NCBI GenBank assembly: GCA_900110595.1
Contig: FOEZ01000002.1
Span: 1-64,000, forward strand
From: Arthrobacter sp. OV608
Lineage (GTDB): Bacteria > Actinomycetota > Actinomycetes > Actinomycetales > Micrococcaceae
Length of the DNA stretch: 64,000 nucleotides
Reading direction: 5' to 3'
In this document: positions 1 to 7,648 of the stretch, one piece after another
Position numbering within the stretch: position 1 is the first letter of the stretch
How the letters are laid out: every line of letters starts with the position of its first letter
The notes under the pieces: model-generated
Told to the model about the DNA's origin: nothing
The model's database searches: none
The model's input: only the letters and a program-made list of their open reading frames with translations
Position numbers and translations under genes: made by a program

Positions 1-1
1 G

Positions 2-265
2 ATCAACGCCGGACTCAAAGACCTGCTCCGCACCCACCGCGGGCTCACCCCGGACCACGCCGCCCGCGCCGTCGACTGGTACCTCTACCTGCGCACCGAG
101 CAACCTCAAGACCCCTGGCAACTGGTACAACCCCGCCACTCGCAACCTCAAAGAAAGAACCCCAGTCGCGCCGATGAACCCATCGGTCCAGCCCTCTATG
201 ACACAGCCTTCAGCGCCGAGGAAGGAAACGGAATCCAACAAGGATGGGGCGGACGACGCAGATGA
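2..265 (+). CDS. IS256/IS1249-like transposase, C-terminal fragment (cut by window edge)
   Basis: Open from the left edge to a TGA, giving 87 residues with no start in view. The segment begins INAGLKDLLRTHRGLTP and continues AARAVDWYLYLRTE. From memory of the family, this matches the end of IS1249-type (IS256 superfamily) transposases, where a phrase such as INAxLRxxLRxHRGL is followed by an aromatic-rich helix. The remaining 45 residues are polar and less conserved. A candidate terminal repeat lies about 40 bases past the stop, as expected for an intact right end of an insertion sequence. The family call rests on this short tail only. Confidence 0.6.
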   Translation: MNAGLKDLLRTHRGLTPDHAARAVDWYLYLRTEQPQDPWQLVQPRHSQPQRKNPSRADEPIGPALYDTAFSAEEGNGIQQGWGGRRR

Positions 266-302
266 CACGCCCAAGCCGTACACACATTTTGGCCGCTAAC
301 CC

Positions 303-320
303 CGTTTTGTCCTATAACCC
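303..320. mobile_element. candidate right-end terminal repeat of the IS element
   Basis: The bases CGTTTTGTCCTATAACCC lie about 40 bp after the transposase stop. The reverse complement, GGGTTATAGGACAAAACG, recurs with one added T at 25786-25804, far from any transposase. Position and recurrence suggest a terminal inverted repeat. The matching left end is outside the window, so this is inference. Confidence 0.4.
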
Positions 321-339
321 TGATTGCCTGCAAACAGGA

Positions 340-373
340 AAGCCCCCGGAATCTCGGGGGATTCCGGGGGCTT
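340..373 (-). terminator. hairpin downstream of the tRNA-Thr/tRNA-Met transcript
   Basis: Perfect 13-bp stem AAGCCCCCGGAAT / ATTCCGGGGGCTT with an 8-base loop, starting 7 bases past the tRNA-Met 3' end. On the minus strand a short T-rich stretch follows the stem. It most likely ends the tRNA transcript. Confidence 0.75.
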
Positions 374-379
374 AGCCTG

Positions 380-453
380 TAGCGGTGGGGAGGCTCGATC
401 TCCCGACCTCACGATTATGAGTCGTGCGCTCTAACCAACTGAGCTACACCGCC
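380..453 (-). tRNA. tRNA-Met (CAT), elongator type
   Basis: A 74-nt cloverleaf on the minus strand. The acceptor stem is GGCGGTG/CACCGCT with a G-U first pair and discriminator A, the D arm is GCTCAGTTGGTTAGAGC, and the anticodon CAT is at 417-419. The 3' CCA is not encoded. The D arm and acceptor resemble elongator tRNA-Met; a CAT-reading tRNA-Ile2 is the alternative. It lies 61 nt downstream of tRNA-Thr on the same strand. Confidence 0.9.
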
Positions 454-514
454 ACGAATGAGAAAAACCTGCGCCAAGCCGGTCAAAACCGCCTTGACAC
501 AGGCCCTCATCCAG

Positions 515-586
515 AGCCCCCCACCGGAATCGATCCGGTGACCTCGTTCTTACCAAGAACGCGCTCTACCACTGAGCTAGGGGGGC
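515..586 (-). tRNA. tRNA-Thr (GGT)
   Basis: A 72-nt cloverleaf on the minus strand. The acceptor stem is GCCCCCC/GGGGGGC. The anticodon stem CGTTC/GAACG closes the loop TTGGTAA, giving anticodon GGT. The T arm contains GGATCGATTCC and CCA is not encoded. It is probably co-transcribed with the tRNA-Met gene that follows. Confidence 0.93.
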
Positions 587-816
587 AACGAGTAAATACT
601 CTACCGGAAGATTTCACCACCAACAAATCGGGCTCCGGGGCGGTTCCGGTGCGGTGCAACACTTGCATTTCGCCCTGAAATATCCGCCATTTTCCGCGCC
701 AGTGCTGGGATCTACGGGCGTGCGGGAAACCGCCGGGACCAGGGCTGCGGCAGGCTATGTCGCCGTTCGAAGGCCCCGATGTGTCGAGTCCCACATCCTG
801 CCATACCCGTTAAATG

Positions 817-848
817 CCGATGGGCCGGCTCGAAAGCCGGCCCATCGG
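817..848. terminator. 14-bp hairpin downstream of the helicase gene
   Basis: Perfect 14-bp stem (left arm 817-830, right arm 835-848) around a CGAA tetraloop, 31 bases past the stop of the minus-strand helicase gene. There is no long T run on either side. The segment between tRNA-Thr and this hairpin shows no gene. Confidence 0.65.
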
Positions 849-878
849 GGGAAATCCGTCAATTAGAAGCTGACGGGT

Positions 879-3011
879 TTACCACTTGCCCTTGCGGTTG
901 AAGTCGCGCTGGCCGCCCTCGTTGCCGTGGCGGGGCTTGCGGGAGCCGTCGCCGTGGCCGCCGAAGCGGGAGTCGCTGGCCTGGCCGCGGCTGGAACCGC
1001 TGTCGGCACCAAAGCTGCGCTCCGAACGCTCGCTGTACGAACGGCCGCCGCGGTCCGCAGAGCCGCGCTCGCCGTCGTTCTTCCGGAACTCCTTTTTGAA
1101 ACCGCCGTTGCCCTTGAAGTTGCCGCCCCGGTCGCCGCCGCGGCTGCCCTGGTAGGCGCCGCGGTCACCGGAAGGCTTGCGGCCGTTGTCCAGCTCGAGG
1201 TGGATCAGCTCGCCGCCGATCCGGGTGCGGGACAGGGCACGCAACTGCTCGGGGCTGAGGTCCGCCGGCAATTCCACAAGGGAGTGGTCCGAGCGGATGT
1301 CGATCCCGCCGATCTGCGCCGAGGAGATGCCGCCTTCGTTGGCGATAGCGCCCACGATGGAACCGGGCATGACGCGCTGGCGGCGTCCCACGGCGATCCG
1401 GTAGGTGGCATTGCCTTCGGTCAGTGTGCGGGTAGGCCCGCGAGAGCCGAAGCCGTCCTTGGAGCGCTCGCGCTTCTGGAACTCGGGAGCTGCCGGCAGT
1501 TCCTTGACCAGCAGCGGCTGCCCGCCCTGCGCCATCACGGCAAGGGCTGCCGCGATTTCCGAAGCCGGAACGTTGTGCTCTTCCTCGTAAGAGGCGATGA
1601 GGTCACGGAACGGGGCGACGTCCTCGGAGGCCAGGGTCTCCGTGATGCGCTCGGCGAACTTGCCCAGGCGCAGCGTGTTCACGGTCTCGGCCGTCGGCAG
1701 GTGCATCTGCTCGACCGGCTGGCGGGTGGCCTTCTCAATGGAACGCAGCAGGTACTTCTCGCGCGGGGTCATGAACAGGATGGCATCGCCGGAACGGCCT
1801 GCACGGCCGGTGCGGCCGATGCGGTGGACGTAGGACTCCGTGTCGTGCGGGATGTCGTAGTTGATCACGTGGCTGATGCGTTCCACGTCAAGGCCACGGG
1901 CGGCGACGTCGGTAGCAACGAGGATGTCGATGCGGCCTTCCTTCAGCGCGTCCACAGTGCGTTCACGCTGCTGCTGCGGAATGTCACCGTTGATCGCTGC
2001 AGCCTGGAAACCGCGGGACTTCAGCTTGTCAGCCAGGTCCTCGGTGGCCATCTTGGTGCGCACGAAGGCGATAACGCCGTCGAACTCTTCCACCTCGAGG
2101 ATGCGGGTCATCGCGTCCAGCTTGTGCGGGCCCATGACCTGCAGGTACCGCTGGCGGGTGTTGGCGCCGGTGGTGGTCTTGGACTTCACCGAGATCTCGG
2201 CCGGGTTGTTCAGGTACTGCTTGGACATCCGGCGGATCTGGCTGGGCATGGTGGCGGAGAACAGCGCGACCTGGCGGTCCGAGGGGGTCTGCTGGAAGAT
2301 CTGCTCCACGTCTTCGGCGAAGCCCATGCGGAGCATCTCGTCAGCTTCGTCCAGCACCAGGTACTGCAGCTCGGAGAGGTCCAGGGAGCCCTTGGAAATG
2401 TGGTCGATCACGCGGCCGGGGGTACCGACGACCACCTGGGCGCCGCGGCGCAGGCCGGCCAGCTGGGGGCCGTAGGCGGAACCGCCGTACACGGGCAGCA
2501 CGGTGAAGTCATCAATGTGCTTGGCGTAGGAGGTGAAGGCCTCGGCCACCTGGAGCGCGAGCTCACGGGTGGGGGCCAGCACCAGGGCCTGCGTCTTGCG
2601 GGACGGGCCGTTGAGGTCGTGGAGTTCGGCCAGGCGGGACAGTGCCGGTACTGCGAATGCTGCAGTCTTACCGGTGCCGGTCTGGGCGAGGCCAACCACG
2701 TCGCGGCCTTCGAGCAGCAGCGGGATGGTGGCTGCCTGGATGGGTGAGGGCTTCTCGTAGCCAACATCCTGCAGGGCAGCCAGGACGCGGCCGTCGATGC
2801 CGAGATCGGCGAAGCGTACGCCGTCCTCTTCGGATTCCTCAGCCTTGGCGGCGGGAGCCTCGGCGGCCGGAGTTTCAACTGCCGGTGCGGAAGTCTCGGC
2901 TGCAGGCTCAGCAGGCTCTGCTGCGGGGATAGCGGCCTCGGTGAATTCGACGGCTGCGGTCTCGACGCTGGTGTTCTGGGCGTCGATGGTTTCGTTTTGA
3001 TTTTCGGGCAT
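879..3011 (-). CDS. deaD: DEAD-box ATP-dependent RNA helicase (DeaD/CsdA type)
   Basis: A 710-residue RNA helicase that unwinds structured RNA, typically in ribosome assembly and mRNA turnover in the cold. An acidic Ala/Glu/Pro-rich tail (residues 1-65) precedes the Q motif near 90 and motif I AQTGTGKT at 109-116. DEAD is at 221-224 and motif III SAT at 252-254. The second RecA domain carries ARGLDVERISHV and HRIGRTGRAG. A DbpA-like RNA-binding domain (IAVGRRQRVMPGSIVGAI) follows, and the Gly/Arg-rich tail (GSRGGDRGGNFKG) is typical of RNA chaperones. The start is the ATG with GAGGA about 10 bases upstream; the frame stays open further upstream, but the sequence there is not helicase-like. 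Confidence 0.95.
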   Translation of the reverse strand: MPENQNETIDAQNTSVETAAVEFTEAAIPAAEPAEPAAETSAPAVETPAAEAPAAKAEESEEDGVRFADLGIDGRVLAALQDVGYEKPSPIQAATIPLLLEGRDVVGLAQTGTGKTAAFAVPALSRLAELHDLNGPSRKTQALVLAPTRELALQVAEAFTSYAKHIDDFTVLPVYGGSAYGPQLAGLRRGAQVVVGTPGRVIDHISKGSLDLSELQYLVLDEADEMLRMGFAEDVEQIFQQTPSDRQVALFSATMPSQIRRMSKQYLNNPAEISVKSKTTTGANTRQRYLQVMGPHKLDAMTRILEVEEFDGVIAFVRTKMATEDLADKLKSRGFQAAAINGDIPQQQRERTVDALKEGRIDILVATDVAARGLDVERISHVINYDIPHDTESYVHRIGRTGRAGRSGDAILFMTPREKYLLRSIEKATRQPVEQMHLPTAETVNTLRLGKFAERITETLASEDVAPFRDLIASYEEEHNVPASEIAAALAVMAQGGQPLLVKELPAAPEFQKRERSKDGFGSRGPTRTLTEGNATYRIAVGRRQRVMPGSIVGAIANEGGISSAQIGGIDIRSDHSLVELPADLSPEQLRALSRTRIGGELIHLELDNGRKPSGDRGAYQGSRGGDRGGNFKGNGGFKKEFRKNDGERGSADRGGRSYSERSERSFGADSGSSRGQASDSRFGGHGDGSRKPRHGNEGGQRDFNRKGKW

Positions 3012-3416
3012 AGGGAAATATTCCTCATCCATAGGGGGCCAGGCGGCACTACCCGAGGTGAGCGGAGCCGCAGTACGTGTGCCGTGGATGCCGGGCAAAC
3101 GTTGACCGGCCGGTCACAGAAGTCCGGCGCTTTCGCAATCCCGTGGCAGGACTTCGCGCTGCATCTCTTGGCTGCTATCCCAGCAGTCTGTACAGCGTTT
3201 TCTTTAGCCGGCTCTCCCTATGAAAATGCCCGCATCACAGTTGCGGGCCCCAACACTTGCCAGTCCTGCCTCAAAAATTGGGCAGGAATAAGGGATTTCC
3301 GGAGTGGGGGATGTTTCAAGTGTAAGGTACGCAGGTGCCGCAGCGGAAATTGAGTGCACGACGGCGGGCGGTGAGCTTGCGCACATGCCTCACCGTCCAG
3401 CTGCTGCTGCAGGACC
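3012..3416 (-). other. 405-base gap: helicase leader plus MOSC gene upstream region
   Basis: No convincing gene on either strand. The short frames here lack family character. The region holds the promoter and, if transcription starts well upstream, a long 5' leader for the helicase mRNA. Long leaders are known for cold-induced deaD/csdA and csp mRNAs. I could not identify a specific regulatory structure. Confidence 0.5.
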
Positions 3417-4073
3417 CTACCGCGCCAGCTGCCGCTCCAGCGCCTCGAACTTCTTCCTGAACTCGGGCTGCTGAAGACGGATCCCGCCGTCGGCGTCGGC
3501 ATCCTTCAGCGCCTCCATGGACTCAAGGTCCGGCTCGCTGAACCACTTGCCCACCGTGACGCCGTGCTTCGGGACGTACAGCTTGTGGATATGGTCGCCG
3601 GCCCGGATGGTGCCTACCTTGATGACGCGGAGGTAGGCACCCACGCGTCCTTCGCCGGTGAACCGCTTGAGGAACTGGGGCTCCCCCATCCGCCGCTGGA
3701 ACGTGGCGCAGGGCGTGCGCGGCGAGGTGACCTCAACTTCCACGTCCAGGCCGATCTTCCAGCGTTCCCCGATCACGGCGTTGGTGGGCTCGATCCCGGC
3801 CACCCGGAGGTTCTCGCCGAAGATTCCGGGCGGGAGCTCGCGTTGCAGTTCCGCCGTCCAGTAATCGGCGTCGGCCTGCGAGTAGGCGTAAATGGCCTGG
3901 TCCGGTCCGCCGTGATGAACACGGTTGGCCTGGATGTCGCCCTGGAGGCCCAGCTTGTGCACCTTCACCGGCCCGTCCACCGCACGCTTGTCGATGGCCG
4001 TGACTCCCACATTCGAAGAGTCCGGGACAAGCTGGTGGACGCGGCAGACGGCAAGTACTGAGGCGGTTTCCAT
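3417..4073 (-). CDS. MOSC domain protein (YiiM-like)
   Basis: A 218-residue soluble protein with the MOSC fold, a sulfur-carrier domain shared with molybdenum cofactor sulfurases and YiiM. The conserved Cys is at 122 in SPRTPCATF, FGENL is at 85-89, and HHGGPDQAIYAY near 53-64 is the usual N-terminal signature. Relatives such as YiiM reduce N-hydroxylated compounds using molybdenum cofactor; whether this one does is unknown. No clear Shine-Dalgarno sequence precedes the ATG. No molybdenum cofactor genes are adjacent. Confidence 0.85.
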   Translation of the reverse strand: METASVLAVCRVHQLVPDSSNVGVTAIDKRAVDGPVKVHKLGLQGDIQANRVHHGGPDQAIYAYSQADADYWTAELQRELPPGIFGENLRVAGIEPTNAVIGERWKIGLDVEVEVTSPRTPCATFQRRMGEPQFLKRFTGEGRVGAYLRVIKVGTIRAGDHIHKLYVPKHGVTVGKWFSEPDLESMEALKDADADGGIRLQQPEFRKKFEALERQLAR

Positions 4074-4243
4074 GGCACCAGTGTAGGGATCCCTTCGCCG
4101 TCTGGGGTGGCTGCCGCCACCGTGGGGAGTTCTTGCGGGCTATCTGCTCGCAGCCGGGGCCGGCAGGGATTACGCTGATTCGAGGATTGCAATTGGGGGT
4201 GCAGCGCTGTGCCCAATTCACGTGGACTACTGAGGGGGACGCC

Positions 4244-4903
4244 ATGGACCCGAACAAAGATCCGGAGCGCGAGCCGCAACGCGACGCCGGCAAGGGCGCG
4301 GGCGGCAGCGATGCCGGAGCCAGCCCGGGCAAAGCGGCAGGCCAGCCGAGCGATGCTCCCGGCGGGGACGGGGCGCCCAAACCTCCCCCCTGGCAGGTTC
4401 CCAAGCCTGAACTGCGTCCCGACCTCCTGAACCAGCCCGTCACCCCGGCGGATCCGTTCGCCCGGGACCGCGAAAAGCAGCTCAACGAGGCCGCCGCACG
4501 GAAGAAGCGCTCCCAGCGGCGGACCGTGGTGGTGGGACTGGGCGTCACGGCACTGCTCGCCGGAACCATCACCGCCGTCGTGGCAAGCAACCAGGACGAC
4601 CCCGAATACGCGCAGGTCTGCTTCAACGATGAAACCGGCGAGCGCGTGGACGACAACAATTGCAACAGCTCCGCAGGGAGGGGCGGCGGGATCTACGCCT
4701 GGTACTTCTTCTCCCGCGGCGCCTATGTCCCGCCCTTGGGGCAGAACCGCTCCACCGCCCCCAGCTACACCAGGACGGTGCCCAGTGGCGCGAAGGCGTC
4801 CACGGGGTACAGCACCCAGGGCGGCACTGTGAGCCGGGGCGGATTCGGCACTACCGCGAAGAGCGGTACCAGTGGCGGCGGCGGCAAAGTCTCGGGGGGT
4901 TAG
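4244..4903 (+). CDS. single-pass membrane protein, first gene of ligase/permease operon
   Basis: A 219-residue protein. A polar Pro/Gly-rich N-terminus (1-90) is followed by an RKKRSQRR stop-transfer cluster and one hydrophobic helix (94-114). The exported part holds two Cys (C126, C140) in CFNDETGERVDDNNC and ends in a Gly/Ser/Thr-rich low-complexity tail. I chose the ATG with GAGGGGGA just upstream; an in-frame start 111 bases earlier has no ribosome site. The next gene, 2 bases on, is a YgiC-like ligase. In E. coli ygiC sits beside ygiB, a small envelope protein (DUF1190), so this may be a positional counterpart. Sequence similarity to YgiB is not evident to me. Confidence 0.75.
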   Translation: MDPNKDPEREPQRDAGKGAGGSDAGASPGKAAGQPSDAPGGDGAPKPPPWQVPKPELRPDLLNQPVTPADPFARDREKQLNEAAARKKRSQRRTVVVGLGVTALLAGTITAVVASNQDDPEYAQVCFNDETGERVDDNNCNSSAGRGGGIYAWYFFSRGAYVPPLGQNRSTAPSYTRTVPSGAKASTGYSTQGGTVSRGGFGTTAKSGTSGGGGKVSGG

Positions 4904-4905
4904 GC

Positions 4906-6117
4906 GTGAAGCGGTTGTTAAGCGAGCCCAGGCCCGGATGGAAGCAGAAGATCGAGGAACAGGGCCTGGTGTTCTCCACCACCACCATGGACGACGGGCG
5001 GAAGATCGAATACTGGAACGAGTCCGCGTACTACGAATTCACCACTGACGAGGTGGAAACCCTTGAGGTAGCCGCCGAGGACATGCACAAAATGTGCCTG
5101 GAGGCAGCACGGTTCCTGGCCACCGGGGCCATGGGGGACATTGGCATCGGTCCCCAGGCCCTGGAGTTGGCCGCGGCCTCCCTGCAGGCGGCGGACGTGG
5201 ACGTCTACGGCCGGTTCGACTTCATCTACGACGGGCAGGGCGGCCCGGCCAAAATGCTGGAGTACAACGCCGACACTCCCACCGGACTGATTGAGGCCGC
5301 CGTCGCCCAGTGGTTCTGGCTGCAGGACGTCTTCCCTGGGAAGGACCAGTGGAACGGCATCCACGAAGCGTTGATCCGGCAGTGGAAAAAGTTCCAGTTC
5401 CGCACCGGCATGAGCACCCTGCACGTCGCGCACTCGGAAGTTGAGGAGTCCGGCGAGGACTGGATGACCGCCGCCTACATGCGGGACGTCGCCAGCCAGG
5501 CCGGCTGGACCACCATCGGCATCAACATGTCCGATATCGGCTGGGACCCCAACCTGAACCGCTTTGTGGACCTGGACAACTTCATGATCAGCACCATCTT
5601 CAAGCTGTACCCGTGGGAGCTGATGATGAAGGAACCGTTCGGCCACCGCCTGCTCGAACGCGCCCACAACCCCCGCTGGGTGGAGCCGGCCTGGAAGATG
5701 CTGCTCTCCAACAAAGCACTCCTGGCCGCCCTGTGGCACCTCTATCCGGAGCATCCCAACCTGCTCCCCGCATACCTGAACGAGCCCGGTCCCTTGAAGG
5801 AGTGGGTGGCCAAGCCCCTGCACGGCCGCGAAGGCGACAACATCCGGATCCACGCCCAGGGCATCAACCTTGAGCAGCCCGGCGGCTACGGCCGTGAAGG
5901 CTGGTGCTACCAGCAGTACCATCCGCTGCCGGACTTCGACGGCAACCATCCCGTCCTTGGCCTGTGGGTGGTGGACGGCGAATCCGTGGGCTGCGGCATC
6001 CGCGAATCGGACGGCCCGGTCACGGACTATTTCTGCAGGTTCGTGCCCAACACCATTGACGCCCCGGCCCCGCTCTCGGCCGCGGCCAATTCCAGCAAGG
6101 CAGGTATCGCCCTATGA
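4906..6117 (+). CDS. glutathionylspermidine synthase family ATP-grasp ligase (YgiC/YjfC-like)
   Basis: A 403-residue ATP-grasp enzyme of the GSP_synth family, starting at GTG. Visible signatures are RFDFIYDG (103-110) and MLEYNADTPTGLIEA (117-131), the N-terminal catalytic hallmarks of this family; GYGREGWCYQQY and the acidic C-terminal part fit the nucleotide-binding half. The amidase domain of E. coli Gss is absent, as in YgiC/YjfC. It probably joins a carboxylate to an amine using ATP. Glutathione and spermidine are unlikely substrates if, as in other actinobacteria, the main thiol is mycothiol. It lies 2 bases after the membrane protein gene and is translationally linked to the permease gene. 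Confidence 0.88.
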   Translation: MKRLLSEPRPGWKQKIEEQGLVFSTTTMDDGRKIEYWNESAYYEFTTDEVETLEVAAEDMHKMCLEAARFLATGAMGDIGIGPQALELAAASLQAADVDVYGRFDFIYDGQGGPAKMLEYNADTPTGLIEAAVAQWFWLQDVFPGKDQWNGIHEALIRQWKKFQFRTGMSTLHVAHSEVEESGEDWMTAAYMRDVASQAGWTTIGINMSDIGWDPNLNRFVDLDNFMISTIFKLYPWELMMKEPFGHRLLERAHNPRWVEPAWKMLLSNKALLAALWHLYPEHPNLLPAYLNEPGPLKEWVAKPLHGREGDNIRIHAQGINLEQPGGYGREGWCYQQYHPLPDFDGNHPVLGLWVVDGESVGCGIRESDGPVTDYFCRFVPNTIDAPAPLSAAANSSKAGIAL

Positions 6118-6152
6118 GCCCCCTGACATTTCCGGCCCCGGTGGCAGCATGA
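6114..6152 (+). promoter_or_regulatory. 12-codon mini-ORF linking ligase stop to permease start
   Basis: An ATG overlaps the ligase TGA as ATGA (6114-6117). It opens a 12-codon frame whose own TGA (6150-6152) overlaps the permease ATG, again as ATGA. No good ribosome site precedes the permease start. A terminate-reinitiate relay that couples ligase and permease translation would explain the layout; chance is possible. Confidence 0.4.
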
Positions 6153-7648
6153 GCACAGAGATCACGACGGCGGGAGGCCCGGGCGGAGCGTCCGGCGTCC
6201 CGGCCAAGGGACTCCGGGCCGGCATCCTGGACCTCGGCGACTCCGTCATGCTGGGCCTGGCCTCCACCGCGCCGGTGTATTCACTGGCCGCCACCCTGGG
6301 ACTGATCGTGGCAGTGAACGGGGACTACACTCCCCTGATCCTGCTTATCGGTTTTATCCCGGTCCTGTTCATCGCCTACGCCTTCCGGGAACTGAACAGC
6401 GCCATCCCGGACTGCGGCACCACATTCACCTGGTCCCGGCGCGCCTTCGGACCGTGGGCAGGCTGGCTGGGCGGCTGGGGTGTTGCGCTCGCAGGCATCA
6501 TCGTCCTGGCCAACCTCGCCCAGGTGGCGGGCCAGTACCTGTGGCTGCTGGTGGGTGACGGCACGCTGGCCGAAAACAAAGTACTGGTGACCGCCACGGG
6601 CGTGCTGTTCATCGCCGTGATGACGCTGGTCAATTACCGCGGCATCCGCCTGGGCGAGCACGTGCAGCGTGTCCTGACGTATGTGCAGTACATATCGCTG
6701 GGCATTTTCGCAGTGGCCATCGTGGTGGGAATCATCAGGGGTTCAGCCAGTGGCGAGACCACCATCCAGCCCTTCGATTTTGAGTGGTTCAACCCCGCCG
6801 GTGCTTTCGCGGACCCGGGCGCCGTGGTGCACGGCGCCCTGTTGGCCTTGTTTATTTATTGGGGCTGGGACACGTGCCTGGCAGTGAACGAGGAAACAGA
6901 GAACCCCTCCACCACTCCGGGCCGTGGGGCAGTGATCTCCGCGTTCGTCCTGGTGGCCATCTACGTGTCCGTTGCGCTCCTGGTGATGATGTACGCCACG
7001 GTGGGCACGGAAGGAATCGGGCTCGGCAACGAGGCGAACCAGGACGATGTCTTCCTGGCCATGAAGGACGTGGTGCTGGGCCCGTGGGGCTGGCTGATCG
7101 TCGTCGCGGTGCTGGCTTCCGTGTTGTCCTCCACCCAGACCACCATCCTGCCCACCGCCCGAGGCACCCTGTCCATGGGCGTCCACGGCGCCCTGCCCGC
7201 CAAGTTCGGCGAGGTGCACCCAAAGAACCAGACGCCCGGCTTCTCCACCCAGGTGATGGGCGGCGCGGCCATTGCCTACTACGTGGCCATGAGCTTCCTC
7301 AGCGAAAATCTGCTCTCGGACTCCATCAGCGCCATCAGCCTCTTCATCGCCTTTTACTACGCCCTGACCGGCTTTGCCTGCTTCTGGTTCTTCCGGAATA
7401 CGCTCCGGCAGTCGGCGCGCAACCTGTGGTTCCGGGGCATCCTGCCGCTCGTGGGTGCGCTGCTGCTGACCGGTGCCTTCTTCGTTTCAGCGGTACAGAT
7501 GTGGGACCCGGCGTACGGCGATACCCGGATCTTCGGCGTCGGCGGTGCCTTTGTCAGCGGCGTGGTGCTCCTGGCCCTGGGTGTGGTCCTCGCGGTCGTC
7601 TGCCGGTTCCTGCCCGCCACCCGGAGCTACTTTGTGGGGAAACCGTGA
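6149..7648 (+). CDS. APC superfamily amino acid/polyamine permease
   Basis: A 499-residue integral membrane transporter with about 12 hydrophobic segments. The N-terminal part LDLGDSVMLGLASTAPVYSL and the first-helix context are typical of APC amine and amino acid permeases, as is CGTTFTWSRRAFGPWAGWLGG. It likely imports an amino acid, amine or polyamine across the inner membrane. The ATG was chosen because it begins the conserved part and overlaps the mini-ORF stop. The next gene overlaps by 4 bases (GTGA), so the permease works in one transcript with the ligase and the dehydrogenase. Confidence 0.88.
   Translation: MSTEITTAGGPGGASGVPAKGLRAGILDLGDSVMLGLASTAPVYSLAATLGLIVAVNGDYTPLILLIGFIPVLFIAYAFRELNSAIPDCGTTFTWSRRAFGPWAGWLGGWGVALAGIIVLANLAQVAGQYLWLLVGDGTLAENKVLVTATGVLFIAVMTLVNYRGIRLGEHVQRVLTYVQYISLGIFAVAIVVGIIRGSASGETTIQPFDFEWFNPAGAFADPGAVVHGALLALFIYWGWDTCLAVNEETENPSTTPGRGAVISAFVLVAIYVSVALLVMMYATVGTEGIGLGNEANQDDVFLAMKDVVLGPWGWLIVVAVLASVLSSTQTTILPTARGTLSMGVHGALPAKFGEVHPKNQTPGFSTQVMGGAAIAYYVAMSFLSENLLSDSISAISLFIAFYYALTGFACFWFFRNTLRQSARNLWFRGILPLVGALLLTGAFFVSAVQMWDPAYGDTRIFGVGGAFVSGVVLLALGVVLAVVCRFLPATRSYFVGKP

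Noticed and set aside
380..586. tRNA genes as a phage attachment site
   Set aside because: No integrase or repeated tRNA 3' end was seen; only an IS-type transposase fragment is near.
927..2747. Long open frame (about 606 codons) opposite the helicase
   Set aside because: It lies antisense to a clear DEAD-box gene, has a Val/Gly/His composition typical of GC-rich antisense frames, and shows no motif.
4660..4905. Upstream extension of the ligase frame
   Set aside because: The extra 80 codons overlap the membrane protein gene in another frame; the GTG at 4906 begins the family-like sequence.
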